Source: Pandoraea captiosa
Lineage (GTDB): Bacteria; Pseudomonadota; Gammaproteobacteria; Burkholderiales; Burkholderiaceae
Direction: 5' to 3'
Length of the DNA: 64,000 nt
NCBI RefSeq assembly: GCF_902459775.1
Contig: NZ_CABPSQ010000002.1
Coordinates: 992,001-1,056,000, forward strand
Below, one piece after another: positions 42,646 through 51,664 of this stretch. A model generated the notes under the pieces. That model was not told the origin of the DNA, did no database searches, and was given only the letters and a program-made list of their open reading frames with translations. A program made the position numbers and the translations under genes. Within the stretch, counting starts at the first letter, position 1. Each line of letters begins with the position of its first letter.

Positions 42646-43974
42646 TCAATGCTCCGTCACGCCCGCGCCGTGCCACACGTGCTGGCGGCGCTTGCGACTG
42701 CCGATCCACGCAGCGGATAGCGCACTCACGAGACCGGCAATGAGCACGTAGATGCAGATCATCCAGGGCTCGCCGCCGTTTTTCTGCAACAGATACGTGG
42801 CGATGATCGGGCTCAGGCCGCTCGCGAAGATGCCCGAGAACTGATAGACGAAGGAGATGCCGGTGTAACGCACCTTCGCGTCGAACAGTTCCGAGAAGAG
42901 GGCAGCTTCCGGACCGTAGACCGAGGCGTAGATCACGCCGAGCGGAATCACGATGGACAGCCACACGAGCATCACGTTGCCGCCGCTGGCCTTCATCAGC
43001 CAGAAGCCGGCGAAGGAAGACAATCCCGTGGCGAGCGACCCCCAGAAGTAGATGCGCGTGCGGCCGATTCGATCGGACAACTTGCCGAAGAACGGAATCG
43101 TAAAGATCATCACGAACGCGGCGGCCATCACCCCGGTGAGCGCTTCGGTCTGCGACAGCTTGAGCGTTTGCGTGAGATACGCGATGGAGAACACACCGAA
43201 GATGTTGAAGAACACGCCGTCGATGAAGCGCGCCCCCATGCCCGCGAGCACGTTGCCCGGGCTTTTCGTCAGAACTTCCGCAATCGGAATCTTGATCTCG
43301 GCGCCGGCCTTCTTGATCTTCGAGAACTCCGGCGTTTCCATGACATTGAGTCGAATGTACATGCCGATGGCGACGAGCCCGACCGAGAGGAAGAAGGCCA
43401 CGCGCCAGCCCCACGCGAGGAACTGCGCACTGGTGAGCACGTACGAGAGCAGCGCTACCACGCCCGAGGCCAGACACAGGCCGAGGGCGAGACCCACCTG
43501 AGGAATGCTGGCGTAATAACCGCGCTTCTCTTTCGGCGCGTATTCGAACGCCATGAGGACTGCGCCGCCCCACTCGCCGCCCAGGCCGATGCCTTGCAGC
43601 ACGCGCAGGGCAAGCAACAACACCGGCGCCCATAAACCGATCTGTGCGTAGGTGGGCACCATGCCGATGAGCATCGTCGCCACGCCCATGATCGTGAGCG
43701 TCATGACGAGCATGCTCTTGCGCCCGAGCTTGTCGCCGAAGTGCCCGAAGATCACGCCACCGAGCGGGCGGCTGAGGAAGCCGACAGCGAAGGTGCCATA
43801 CGCCAGCATGGTCGACACCAACGGATCGCTGCCGGGGAAGTACAGCTTGTTGAACACGATGCCGGCGACGACCCCGTAGAGAAAGAAGTCGTACCACTCG
43901 ATGGTGGCGCCGATGAGGCTGGCGACGACGACACGGCGCATCTGCCGGGCGTCGGTCTGGGTCGATGCATTCAT
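42646..43974 (-). CDS. Metabolite:H+ symporter (MHS family MFS)
   Basis: 442 aa, twelve membrane segments. IGATIEWYDFFLYG, GHFGDKLGRKSMLVMTL and LRVLQGIGLGGEWGGAVLM (parts) mark the MHS family (KgtP, ShiA, ProP, CitH). Takes up an organic acid or osmolyte with protons. It starts 60 bases after the GMC oxidoreductase gene on the same strand, so the two probably form an operon importing and oxidising one substrate. Confidence 0.88.
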   Translation of the reverse strand: MNASTQTDARQMRRVVVASLIGATIEWYDFFLYGVVAGIVFNKLYFPGSDPLVSTMLAYGTFAVGFLSRPLGGVIFGHFGDKLGRKSMLVMTLTIMGVATMLIGMVPTYAQIGLWAPVLLLALRVLQGIGLGGEWGGAVLMAFEYAPKEKRGYYASIPQVGLALGLCLASGVVALLSYVLTSAQFLAWGWRVAFFLSVGLVAIGMYIRLNVMETPEFSKIKKAGAEIKIPIAEVLTKSPGNVLAGMGARFIDGVFFNIFGVFSIAYLTQTLKLSQTEALTGVMAAAFVMIFTIPFFGKLSDRIGRTRIYFWGSLATGLSSFAGFWLMKASGGNVMLVWLSIVIPLGVIYASVYGPEAALFSELFDAKVRYTGISFVYQFSGIFASGLSPIIATYLLQKNGGEPWMICIYVLIAGLVSALSAAWIGSRKRRQHVWHGAGVTEH

Positions 43975-44034
43975 GGTTGTCTCCGAATCTGGTGAAGCTT
44001 GTAATGGGGTTGGGGGCTGATGACTGCGATGCGA

Positions 44035-45696
44035 CTACACCGCCAGGACAGCTTCCGTCGGCGCCTGCCTGCTGCCGCGGATTTCCTGCATGCCCGACGC
44101 TTGCTTCCTGTCCTCGAGAATCATGTCGGCCGCTTTCTCGGCAATCATGATGGTCGGTGCATTCGTGTTGCCCGACACCAGCTCGGGCATGATCGACGCG
44201 TCCACGACCCGCAGTGCGGCAAGGCCATGCACGCGCAGGCGATCGTCGACGACGGCCATGGCGTCGTCGCCCATCTTGCAGGTGCCCGCCGGGTGGTAGA
44301 TCGATTGGCTGAACTGTCGCGCTGCCTGAAGTAGTTCCTCGTCGCTCCGGTACTGCGCGCCGGGAACGAATTCGCTGATGATGTGCGGCGCGAGCGAGGG
44401 CGCTGCCGCGATGCGGCGCGCGACTTTGATGCCGTCGATCACCACGCGGTGATCGCGCTCGTCCGAGAGGTAGTTCGCGTGAATCGTCGGGTACTGCAAC
44501 GGGTCGTTCGCGCGGATCTCGACACTGCCCCGGCTATGCGGTCGCAACTGGCACACGGACGACGTGAAGGCCGAGAAGCGATGCGCCCCCTTGCCCGGCT
44601 TGTCGGCGGAGAGCGGCTGCATGTGGAACTGAATATCCGGACGCGTGAGTTCCGGGCGTGAGCGCGTGAAGATCGTGACCTGACTCGCAGCGAGCGTGAG
44701 CGGGCCGGTGCGAAACAGCGCGTATTGCAAACCGATGAGCGCCTTGCGCAGGGGATGGTTCACCTCGTCGTTCAATGTTCGCTCGCGCGTCTTGAAGACG
44801 AGACGCACTTGCAGGTGGTCCTGCAGATTCCGGCCGACGCCCGGCAGCGCGTGGCGCAATGCAACGCCCGCTTTCGCGAGCACCGTCGTCGGCCCGACGC
44901 CCGAGTTTTGCAGCAGTTGCGGCGAGCCGATGGCCCCGGCCGCCAGAATCACTTCGACGCGCGCACGCGCCTTCTTGCGCTGACCGTCCTGCAAATACTC
45001 GACACCGACGGCGCGCTTGCCTTCGAACAGCACCCGACAGGTTTGCGCCCGCGTCTCGACGATCAGATTGGTGCGGTGACGCGCCGGTTTGAGAAAGCCC
45101 TTGGCCGTGCTCCAGCGAAACCCCTTGAAGGCCGTCTGCTGGAAGTAGCCGACGCCTTCCTGCGTCGCGCCGTTGTAGTCCTCGTTAAAGGGAATGCCGA
45201 TGTCTTTGGCGGCAGCGATGAAGTGCTCGGCGATGGGCCGGCGCAGTCGCAAATCCGAGACCTTGAGCGGGCCGCCCACACCGTGATACGCATTGGCCCC
45301 GTGTTCCTGATCTTCGGACTTGCGGAAGTAGGGCAGCACGTCGGCATAGCCCCAGCCACGATTGCCCAGTTCGGCCCAACGATCGTAGTCCTCTCGCTGG
45401 CCGCGCACATAGAGCAGACCGTTGAGCGAACTGGACCCACCCAGCACCTTGCCGCGAGGCCAGTCGATCTGGCGTCCCGCCACGTTGGCGTCCGGCTCGG
45501 TGCGATAGCACCAGTCCAGTTCCGGATCGTGCATGGTCTTGAAATAGCCGACGGGGACGTGAATCCAGGGATTGCTGTCGTGTCCGCCGGCTTCGAGCAG
45601 CAGCACCCGATTCGCGGGGTCTGCACTCAGACGATTGGCAAGCACGCACCCTGCCGAGCCTGCGCCGACGATCAGATAGTCGACCTCATGTTCCAT
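44035..45696 (-). CDS. GMC-family FAD oxidoreductase (choline/alcohol dehydrogenase-like)
   Basis: 553 aa. FAD motif [19 protein letters not shown] at the N-terminus, GMC signature [19 protein letters not shown], and catalytic His in [10 protein letters not shown] with the C-terminal Asn region [17 protein letters not shown]. Oxidises a primary alcohol, polyethylene glycol or choline-like substrate. The Shine-Dalgarno CAGGAGA precedes ATG 45696. Grouped with an MHS symporter; no betaine aldehyde dehydrogenase follows, which weakens a choline role. Confidence 0.88.
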   Translation of the reverse strand: MEHEVDYLIVGAGSAGCVLANRLSADPANRVLLLEAGGHDSNPWIHVPVGYFKTMHDPELDWCYRTEPDANVAGRQIDWPRGKVLGGSSSLNGLLYVRGQREDYDRWAELGNRGWGYADVLPYFRKSEDQEHGANAYHGVGGPLKVSDLRLRRPIAEHFIAAAKDIGIPFNEDYNGATQEGVGYFQQTAFKGFRWSTAKGFLKPARHRTNLIVETRAQTCRVLFEGKRAVGVEYLQDGQRKKARARVEVILAAGAIGSPQLLQNSGVGPTTVLAKAGVALRHALPGVGRNLQDHLQVRLVFKTRERTLNDEVNHPLRKALIGLQYALFRTGPLTLAASQVTIFTRSRPELTRPDIQFHMQPLSADKPGKGAHRFSAFTSSVCQLRPHSRGSVEIRANDPLQYPTIHANYLSDERDHRVVIDGIKVARRIAAAPSLAPHIISEFVPGAQYRSDEELLQAARQFSQSIYHPAGTCKMGDDAMAVVDDRLRVHGLAALRVVDASIMPELVSGNTNAPTIMIAEKAADMILEDRKQASGMQEIRGSRQAPTEAVLAV

Positions 45697-46069
45697 GCCG
45701 CCTGTCTCCTGCAGTCGATGTCTCATCGCCATTTGTCACGATGGGATGAAACGATTCGTTTCGGTTTGTTTCGATCCAATGTCGGCGAGCGATGCGCGAA
45801 TGCCAAGGGAAAAAACGTCGACGACCGAAAACTGAAACGGATTTCGCGCTTGCGGTTTCAGAACGAAGCAATTGCTGCGGTGCATCTGCGGGGTTTTACT
45901 AGGCGTCGCGACGCGATGCCGGGCGGGTGGTGGCATGAGGCGAACGCGCGCACGAGGCACGCTCCCGGGTAATCCCGAGGCTGATCGCCCTCAAATAATT
46001 GGTATATTTTGTTTCTTTTATTGATCGACTGGTGTCGGGCGGGTGCGTCCGACGCTTCGGGAGGCAGCG
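45697..46069. promoter_or_regulatory. Divergent gap between GMC gene and IclR gene
   Basis: 373 bases. CTGAAAC (45832-45838) and GTTTCAG (45855-45861) form an exact 7-bp inverted repeat in the middle. Near the IclR start an AT-rich stretch includes GGTATATTTTGTTTC (46001-46015), similar to sites upstream of xsc and between iclR2 and cobS. No coding signal is seen. Confidence 0.45.
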
Positions 46070-47026
46070 ATGCGGGCAACGCGCGACACTGGCACGCTGG
46101 ACGACGCAGACCTGCGCGCGAGCGACGAGGCGCGCAATCTGCGAGCGCTCGCCGTGATCGAGCGTCTCGCCCTGGCCGGGCAGCCTTACACGCTGTCGCA
46201 ACTCGCCTCGCGCCTGGCAATTCCGAAAGCCACGCTCATGCGGCTGATCGAAGCGCTGGAGGTATGCGGCTATGTCTCGCACGTGCCCGATTCGCGCGGT
46301 GCCGAGCGGGGGTTGTCGCTGGGGCCGCGTGCGGCGCGGCTCGCCCTCGTCACGCTGGCGAACAACAACTTCACTCGCGCGGCGCGCTCTTTGTTGCGTG
46401 CATTGGTGGATCGCGTGGGCGAGACGGTCAACCTCACGGCGCTCGACGGCGACGAAGTCCTTTACATCGAACGCGTGGAGACGAACGAGCCGCTGCGCAT
46501 GCAGATGCACCCCGGCATGCGCGTGCCGCTGCACTGCACCGCGAGCGGCAAACTGTTCCTCTCGCAGATGCCGGCGGCGCAGCGTCGGGAGGTGATCTCA
46601 CGGCTGTCGCTCAGGCGCATGACACCGCGCACGATCACCGATGCGAGCCTGCTCGACGCCGAACTGGACCGGCTCGCCGCGCGAGGTATCGGCATCGACA
46701 ATGAAGAGTTCGTGCGCGGGATGGTCGCGGTCGGCGTGCCCGTACGTGCGCCGGACGATGCTCATGTGCGCGCCGTGCTGGCGGTACATGGCCCGACGGC
46801 ACGTGTCACGCTGGAGCAGTTGATGGGGCTGGTGCCGACGCTGCGCGAGACCGCGACGGCGCTCGCACCGCTGCTCGACTGGCAGCGGGCAAGCAAGGAA
46901 GAGGCGCTGGCGAAGCGCGAGCAAGCCGAAAAATCACACGCCGCCAATTTCGCCAAAGACGCCAACGACGCCAACGACGCCAACGACGCCAAGGCGGGGC
47001 GCACCGAAGGGGCGAAGGCCGTCTGA
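46070..47026 (+). CDS. IclR-family regulator with Asn-Asp-Ala repeat tail
   Basis: 318 aa. HTH from about residue 22 (NLRALAVIERLALAGQPYTLSQLA, IPKATLMRLIEALEVCGYV) and effector domain (VNLTALDGDEVLYIERVET, VPLHCTASGKLFLSQMP, GIDNEEFVRGMVAVGVPV). The Shine-Dalgarno GGGAGGCAGCG fixes ATG 46070 over an upstream GTG at 46043. The C-terminal tail is low complexity (NDANDANDAK), encoded by perfect 9-bp repeats. Converges on a second IclR gene. Candidate regulator of the neighbouring GMC or taurine genes. Confidence 0.87.
   Translation: MRATRDTGTLDDADLRASDEARNLRALAVIERLALAGQPYTLSQLASRLAIPKATLMRLIEALEVCGYVSHVPDSRGAERGLSLGPRAARLALVTLANNNFTRAARSLLRALVDRVGETVNLTALDGDEVLYIERVETNEPLRMQMHPGMRVPLHCTASGKLFLSQMPAAQRREVISRLSLRRMTPRTITDASLLDAELDRLAARGIGIDNEEFVRGMVAVGVPVRAPDDAHVRAVLAVHGPTARVTLEQLMGLVPTLRETATALAPLLDWQRASKEEALAKREQAEKSHAANFAKDANDANDANDAKAGRTEGAKAV
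46952..46996 (+). repeat. In-frame 9-bp repeat in the IclR C-terminus
   Basis: GCCAACGAC is present three times in tandem, flanked by GCCAAAGAC and GCCAAGGCG. It encodes Ala-Asn-Asp triplets; copy-number change keeps the frame. Confidence 0.9.
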
Positions 47027-47047
47027 CGTCCCCTGACGCCTGACAGC

Positions 47048-47836
47048 TCAGAACGTCTTCGCGAGTTCCTTGGCGGCTTCCTGAAGTCGCGGCACGAATT
47101 CCATCGCTTTCGACAGCGACGTGCGCGACACCGGCGCGTGCACCGCCACGGCGGCGATACAGGCGCCGTCTTCCTTGAGCACGGGCGCGGCGACACAGGC
47201 AATACCGAGCACGAATTCCTCGTTATCGACGGCAATGCCCTTGTGCGCGATGCGGTCGAGTTCGCTTTCCAGCAACTCGGGGTCGGTCAGCGTGTTGGGG
47301 GTAAAGCGCTGGAGTTTCATCGCGCGAAGCAGCGCGGCGCGCTGCTCGCGGGGCAACATCGCCAACAGCAGCTTGCCGCTCGCGCTGCTGTGCGCGGGCA
47401 CGTGCGAGCCGGGTTTCAGATCGAGACGCAGCGGCCACGGCGCTTCCATGCGGTCGAGGTAAAGCACCTCGGTTTCATGCAGCATCGTGAGGTTGCAGGT
47501 CTCGCCGAGGTCGGCCACGAGACGGCCGAGAATGGCGTGGCGCATGCGGCGTGCGCCCGCCTGCATCATCACGCCCAGACTCAGTTGCGCAAGTCGCGGG
47601 CCGATCACATAGGCGTTCTTCTGCCCCGGTTCGCGAATCACCAGACCGCCCGCTTCGAGCGATCCGAGCATGCGGTGCAGCGACGCCTTCGGCATCTGAA
47701 TGTCGTGCGCCATATCGGCGAGCGAGACCGGCGCGTCGGCAGCGACGAGATACTCCAGCAGCGCGAATGCCCGCAGTGTCGGGGTATCCGCTTTGTTGTC
47801 CGATGGGGAGTCGTGCTGAATCGCTGCGTCGTTCAT
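47048..47836 (-). CDS. IclR-family regulator
   Basis: 262 aa from ATG 47836 (MNDAAIQHDSPSDNKADTPT), with GGAACGG upstream; in-frame extension to 47896 is possible. HTH: LRAFALLEYLVAADAPVSLADMA, MPKASLHRMLGSLEAGGLV; effector domain: CNLTMLHETEVLYLDRMEA, VPAHSSASGKLLLAMLP, GIAVDNEEFVLGIACVAAPV. Divergent from cobS with the palindrome-like GGAACAAATTGTTTC in the gap. Likely regulator of cobST and, because a similar site precedes xsc, perhaps of the taurine genes. Confidence 0.88.
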   Translation of the reverse strand: MNDAAIQHDSPSDNKADTPTLRAFALLEYLVAADAPVSLADMAHDIQMPKASLHRMLGSLEAGGLVIREPGQKNAYVIGPRLAQLSLGVMMQAGARRMRHAILGRLVADLGETCNLTMLHETEVLYLDRMEAPWPLRLDLKPGSHVPAHSSASGKLLLAMLPREQRAALLRAMKLQRFTPNTLTDPELLESELDRIAHKGIAVDNEEFVLGIACVAAPVLKEDGACIAAVAVHAPVSRTSLSKAMEFVPRLQEAAKELAKTF

Positions 47837-47976
47837 ATGCGCCGTTCCGGAAAATGGATCAGCGGTATTGTACCCAAACAGGTTGTCGACCGGCATTGGC
47901 GAGGTTTCCGATGCGTTTCAGTTCATCCGAATCTAGACGAGCCTCCGTACAGCGTCAATCAGTGTTTTAATTATTC

Positions 47977-47991
47977 GGAACAAATTGTTTC
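47977..47991. promoter_or_regulatory. Candidate IclR operator GGAACAAATTGTTTC
   Basis: Imperfect palindrome (GGAACAA-ATTGTTTC) in the divergent gap between the IclR and cobS genes. It shares GGAACAAAT with a site 25 bases upstream of xsc (54637-54651). Confidence 0.55.
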
Positions 47992-48051
47992 TAAAAATGG
48001 TTAACGCTATGATGCGCTGACACCGTTTTGGAAATGGATGGAGACGCCGTG

Positions 48052-49038
48052 ATGCAGACCGCAACCCAACAGCCGGATCACACCGTCGATGCCCGCACCG
48101 TGTTCGGCATCGACACCGATCTTCAGGTACCGGCGTTCAGCGAGCGCGACGATCACGTGCCCGAGATCGACACCGCCTACCGTTTCAATCCCGATGTGAC
48201 GCTGGCGATCCTTGCCGGCTTCACGAACAACCGCCGGGTGATGGTGCAGGGCATGCACGGCACCGGCAAATCCACGCACATCGAACAAGTCGCTGCGCGT
48301 CTGAACTGGCCGTGCGTGCGCGCGAATCTCGATGGCCACATCAGCCGTCTCGATCTCGTGGGCAAGGACGCCATCGTGGTGCGCGACGGCCATCAGGTCA
48401 CCGAGTTTCAGGAAGGCATCGTGCCGTGGGCGCTGCAACGCCCGGTCGCACTGATCTTCGACGAGTACGACGCGGGTCGCCCCGATGTGATGTTCGTCAT
48501 CCAGCGCATTCTCGAGCGCGATGGGAAGTTCACGCTGCTCGACCAGAATCGCGTGATTCATCCGCACCCCGGTTTTCGCATGTTTGCGACGACGAACACC
48601 GTCGGTTTGGGCAATCTCAACGGCCTGTATCACGGCACGCAGGTGCTCAACCACGCGCAGATCGACCGCTGGAATGTCGTCGCGACGCTCAATTACCTGT
48701 CGCGTGAGGACGAAGCCGGCATTGTGCTGGCGCGCGTGCCTGCGCTCGACGACGAGGCGGGACGAACGCTCATCGAATCGATGCTCAGCGTGGCCGAACT
48801 CACGCGCAAGGGTTTCGCCACGGGGGACTTGTCCACGCTCATGTCGCCGCGCACGGTCATCAACTGGGCGGAGAACGTGGGTATCTTCCGCGATGCGGCG
48901 CTCGCGTTCCGTCTCACGTTCCTGAACAAGTGCGACGAGGCGGAACGTGCCGTGGTGGCGGAGTATTACCAGCGCGCGTTTGGGCAGGCGTTGCCGCTGA
49001 CCGACGGTGGCCGCTCGTCGCTGGCCGATGCGTCATGA
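48052..49038 (+). CDS. cobS: CobS-like AAA+ ATPase
   Basis: 328 aa, standard CobS length. Walker A GMHGTGKST (residues 67-75), Walker B LIFDEYD (134-140), and long stretches identical to recalled Paracoccus/Pseudomonas denitrificans CobS (HIEQVAARLNWPCVR, DLVGKDAIVV, GRPDVMFVIQR, MSPRTVI.WAEN). In aerobic cobalamin synthesis CobS and CobT form the ATPase chaperone that works with CobN to insert cobalt. Shine-Dalgarno GGAGA precedes ATG 48052. It overlaps cobT by ATGA. No cobN or other cob gene is in view, and the neighbours are sulfonate genes. Confidence 0.88.
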   Translation: MQTATQQPDHTVDARTVFGIDTDLQVPAFSERDDHVPEIDTAYRFNPDVTLAILAGFTNNRRVMVQGMHGTGKSTHIEQVAARLNWPCVRANLDGHISRLDLVGKDAIVVRDGHQVTEFQEGIVPWALQRPVALIFDEYDAGRPDVMFVIQRILERDGKFTLLDQNRVIHPHPGFRMFATTNTVGLGNLNGLYHGTQVLNHAQIDRWNVVATLNYLSREDEAGIVLARVPALDDEAGRTLIESMLSVAELTRKGFATGDLSTLMSPRTVINWAENVGIFRDAALAFRLTFLNKCDEAERAVVAEYYQRAFGQALPLTDGGRSSLADAS

Positions 49039-50777
49039 CGATCTCGGAGCGCGAGGCGGCACGGCGCGCCGCGCGCGGCGAAGCGCTTTGCGCCGCAACC
49101 GTGCGGGCGATGACCGGCGACGCCGCGCTGCACTACAGCGGCGCGCGCCTGTGCCGGAACATGCGGGCGTTGCCGCTGCATGCGCCGCATCTGCAAATGC
49201 TGCCGGGGCCTGCCGATCAGTTGGCGACCTTGCGCGGTGCGGCGGACGGCGCGGCCCTGCGATTGCGTCACAGCGACGCCGAACTGCATCGCAGCATGCA
49301 ACCGGACGCACCGATCGAGCGCCTGCTCTTCGAACTGCTGGAGCAGTTGCGATGCGAGACGCTCATCCCGGCCGGCATGCCCGGCGTTGCGATCAATCTG
49401 CGCGAGCGCTTCGAAGCGTGGTCGCGCGCAATGCATGCGTCCGGCGTGACGGAGAGCCACGTCGGCCTGCTGCTGTACACCGTTGCACAGATGAGCTGGT
49501 CGCGGCTGACCGGCTATCCCGTCATCGACGAGACGGAAGGATTGATCGAAGCCACGCGCATGGCCGTCGCACCGCGCATTGGCGGCGCGCTCGCCGGCAT
49601 GCGCCTCACGCGCGCCGATCAGGCGGCGTTCGCCCCTTACGCGCGCGAACTGGCGTCCGACATTGCGGGCTTGATTCGCGCGGCCGGGGGTGAATCCCGC
49701 GACGACGATACCCAGGACGATGAAGACGAGAAGGGCGTGCGCAATGCCTTCTCGCTGTTTCTCGACTTCGACGAGCAGGAGGACGATGGCATCACGCTCG
49801 CGCACTCGGGCGACAGCCGCGTGCTGACGGCGTCCGAGCAGGGGTATCGCGTCTTCACGAATCGTTACGACCGCGAGGGGTACGCGGGAGCACTGGTGCG
49901 TCGCGCGTTGCTCACCGAATTCCGGGAACGGCTCGATGAGCGCATCGTCGCACAGGCGATCAATGTGCCCAGGCTGGCGCGCGCACTCAAGGCGGCGCTG
50001 GCCGTGCCGCAGCGTGACGGCTGGTCGTTTGGCGAGGAGCAGGGACGTATCGACGGACGGCGTCTTGCGCAACTCGTCAGTTCACCTGCCGAGCGGCGGC
50101 TCTTCCGGCTGGAAAAACACACCCTGATCGCCGAATCGATGGTGAGCTTTCTCATCGACTGTTCGGGCTCGATGAAGGCGCAGATCGACGCCGTGGCGAT
50201 GATTGTCGACGTGCTTTCGCGCGCGCTGGATGCGGCAGGTGTCGCCAATGAAATCCTTGGGTTCACGACCGGTGCGTGGAACGGCGGGCGCGCCCGCACC
50301 GACTGGCTCGCGCGCGGCAAGCCGCGCTTTCCCGGGCGTCTGAACGAAGTCTCGCACCTGATTTTCAAAGACGCCGTGACGAGCTGGCGGCGTGCGCGCA
50401 CCGACATCGCGGCGCTGTTCAAGGCAGATCTGTTTCGCGAGGGCGTGGACGGCGAGGCCGTCGAGTGGGCATGCGAGCGGCTGCGCGTGCGCAGCGCGAA
50501 TCGGCGGCTGCTCATCGTGATTTCCGACGGCAGCCCGATGGACGCCGCCACGAATCAGGTCAACGACGTGCATTACCTCGACCACCACCTACGCGAAGTC
50601 GTCGCGCAACAACACGCGCGAGGCGACGTGGAGGTGATGGGACTCGGCGTGGGCCTCGACCTCAGTCCGTACTACCGAAACTCGGTAGCGCTCGATCTGA
50701 CGAAAACTCCCGACATGACGATGCTTGCGAAGCTCGTCGACTGGATCGGTCGCGGCGGCCGACGCACGGGGGCCTAA
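49035..50777 (+). CDS. cobT: CobT-like VWA-domain protein
   Basis: 580 aa, slightly shorter than typical CobT (about 630). N-terminal helical region, an acidic linker (RDDDTQDDEDEKG, about residue 222) and a C-terminal von Willebrand A domain with an intact MIDAS motif DCSGSM (375-380). ILGFTTGAWNGG, GRLNEVSHLIFKDA and LIVISDGSPMD match CobT positions. Partner of CobS in a chelatase-type complex. Translationally coupled to cobS. Could serve cobaltochelatase encoded elsewhere, or act as an activator of another metalloenzyme. Confidence 0.86.
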   Translation: MTISEREAARRAARGEALCAATVRAMTGDAALHYSGARLCRNMRALPLHAPHLQMLPGPADQLATLRGAADGAALRLRHSDAELHRSMQPDAPIERLLFELLEQLRCETLIPAGMPGVAINLRERFEAWSRAMHASGVTESHVGLLLYTVAQMSWSRLTGYPVIDETEGLIEATRMAVAPRIGGALAGMRLTRADQAAFAPYARELASDIAGLIRAAGGESRDDDTQDDEDEKGVRNAFSLFLDFDEQEDDGITLAHSGDSRVLTASEQGYRVFTNRYDREGYAGALVRRALLTEFRERLDERIVAQAINVPRLARALKAALAVPQRDGWSFGEEQGRIDGRRLAQLVSSPAERRLFRLEKHTLIAESMVSFLIDCSGSMKAQIDAVAMIVDVLSRALDAAGVANEILGFTTGAWNGGRARTDWLARGKPRFPGRLNEVSHLIFKDAVTSWRRARTDIAALFKADLFREGVDGEAVEWACERLRVRSANRRLLIVISDGSPMDAATNQVNDVHYLDHHLREVVAQQHARGDVEVMGLGVGLDLSPYYRNSVALDLTKTPDMTMLAKLVDWIGRGGRRTGA

Positions 50778-50791
50778 GTTCTGCTTAAGCG

Positions 50792-50846
50792 CCACGTGAA
50801 CACCACGTGAGCGCTACGTGAGCGCAGGGTGAGCGCGGTGTGAGCA
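50792..50846. repeat. 11-bp tandem repeat after cobT
   Basis: Five consecutive 11-base units (CCACGTGAACA, CCACGTGAGCG, CTACGTGAGCG, CAGGGTGAGCG, CGGTGTGAGCA) between convergent cobT and tauE. No stem-loop terminator is visible in this 119-base gap, so the repeat is its main feature. Confidence 0.85.
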
Positions 50847-50896
50847 TGCACGAGCGCGATATGTACGATATGCACGTTCGGCGCTGGCGCAACCCA

Positions 50897-51664
50897 TCAC
50901 ATCATCTCGATCACCGCGCCGACCATCAGATGCGCGCCAAGCAAGATCAGCGTGAGAAAAGCGAGGCGTCGTGTCATGGTGGCTGAGAGCGGCGGCGGAT
51001 GGCGTCTGGCGAACAGGGTGGCCAGCGTGACGACGGGCACCGCGATCGCTGCCTGCCATCCCATGGCGGCAGGAATTTGTCCGGCGATGGCGCTGTAACC
51101 GGTACGGATCGACGCGGTCACCGCGAAGAGCAGGATCAGGGCGCAGCGAATCTGCACGAGGGTGAGCGGCTGGCGGTAGAAATAGAAGATCAGCGGGGGG
51201 CCGGAGATGCCGAACATGCCGCTGAGCAACCCACCGAAGATGCCGCTGAAGAAAAAACCCGCGTCGCCCGAGCGTTCGGACTGCGGTGCGGGTCTGATCG
51301 CCGACCCGATCCCGCCGTAGAGCACGACTGCGCCCAGCAGCAGATGCAACACGTTGGACGCCGTGCCGTTCAGATAATCGAAGAGCAGCACGCCTATGAC
51401 GACGGAGGGCACAATGCCCAGCGTTGCCGCGCGCACGGCACGCCAGTCGATGAGATGCAACGTGCCCGGCAATGCGAGCGCGCTGTTCACGAGCGTCACC
51501 AGGCTCACCAGAATGGCGACGCTCGCGACCGGCGCCAGCCCGAATCCGCTCGCGCCACCCAGCACGATCATGCCCAGCCCGAAGCCGGTCACGGTCTGGA
51601 AATACGTCGCAAAGCCCAGCAGCAGCATCAATGGCAGCGACGCCTGAACCACCTGCCACGTCAT
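50897..51664 (-). CDS. tauE: TauE/SafE-family sulfite/anion permease
   Basis: 255 aa with about eight membrane segments (LPLMLLLGFATYFQTVTGFGLGMIV, GLLSGMFGISGPPLIFYFY in parts). The TauE/SafE family exports sulfite, sulfoacetate or other anions. Its ATG overlaps the TGA of pta by four bases, so it is translationally coupled. In taurine degraders a TauE-type permease follows xsc and is proposed to export the sulfite released by Xsc. Confidence 0.87.
   Translation of the reverse strand: MTWQVVQASLPLMLLLGFATYFQTVTGFGLGMIVLGGASGFGLAPVASVAILVSLVTLVNSALALPGTLHLIDWRAVRAATLGIVPSVVIGVLLFDYLNGTASNVLHLLLGAVVLYGGIGSAIRPAPQSERSGDAGFFFSGIFGGLLSGMFGISGPPLIFYFYRQPLTLVQIRCALILLFAVTASIRTGYSAIAGQIPAAMGWQAAIAVPVVTLATLFARRHPPPLSATMTRRLAFLTLILLGAHLMVGAVIEMM

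Noticed and set aside
44035-45696. Choline dehydrogenase (betA) annotation
   Set aside because: GMC family is clear, but no betB or betI is adjacent and the partner is an MHS symporter, so substrate is left open.
48052-50777. Full cobalamin biosynthesis locus
   Set aside because: Only the CobS/CobT-like pair is present; no cobN or other cob/cbi genes within 10 kb either side.
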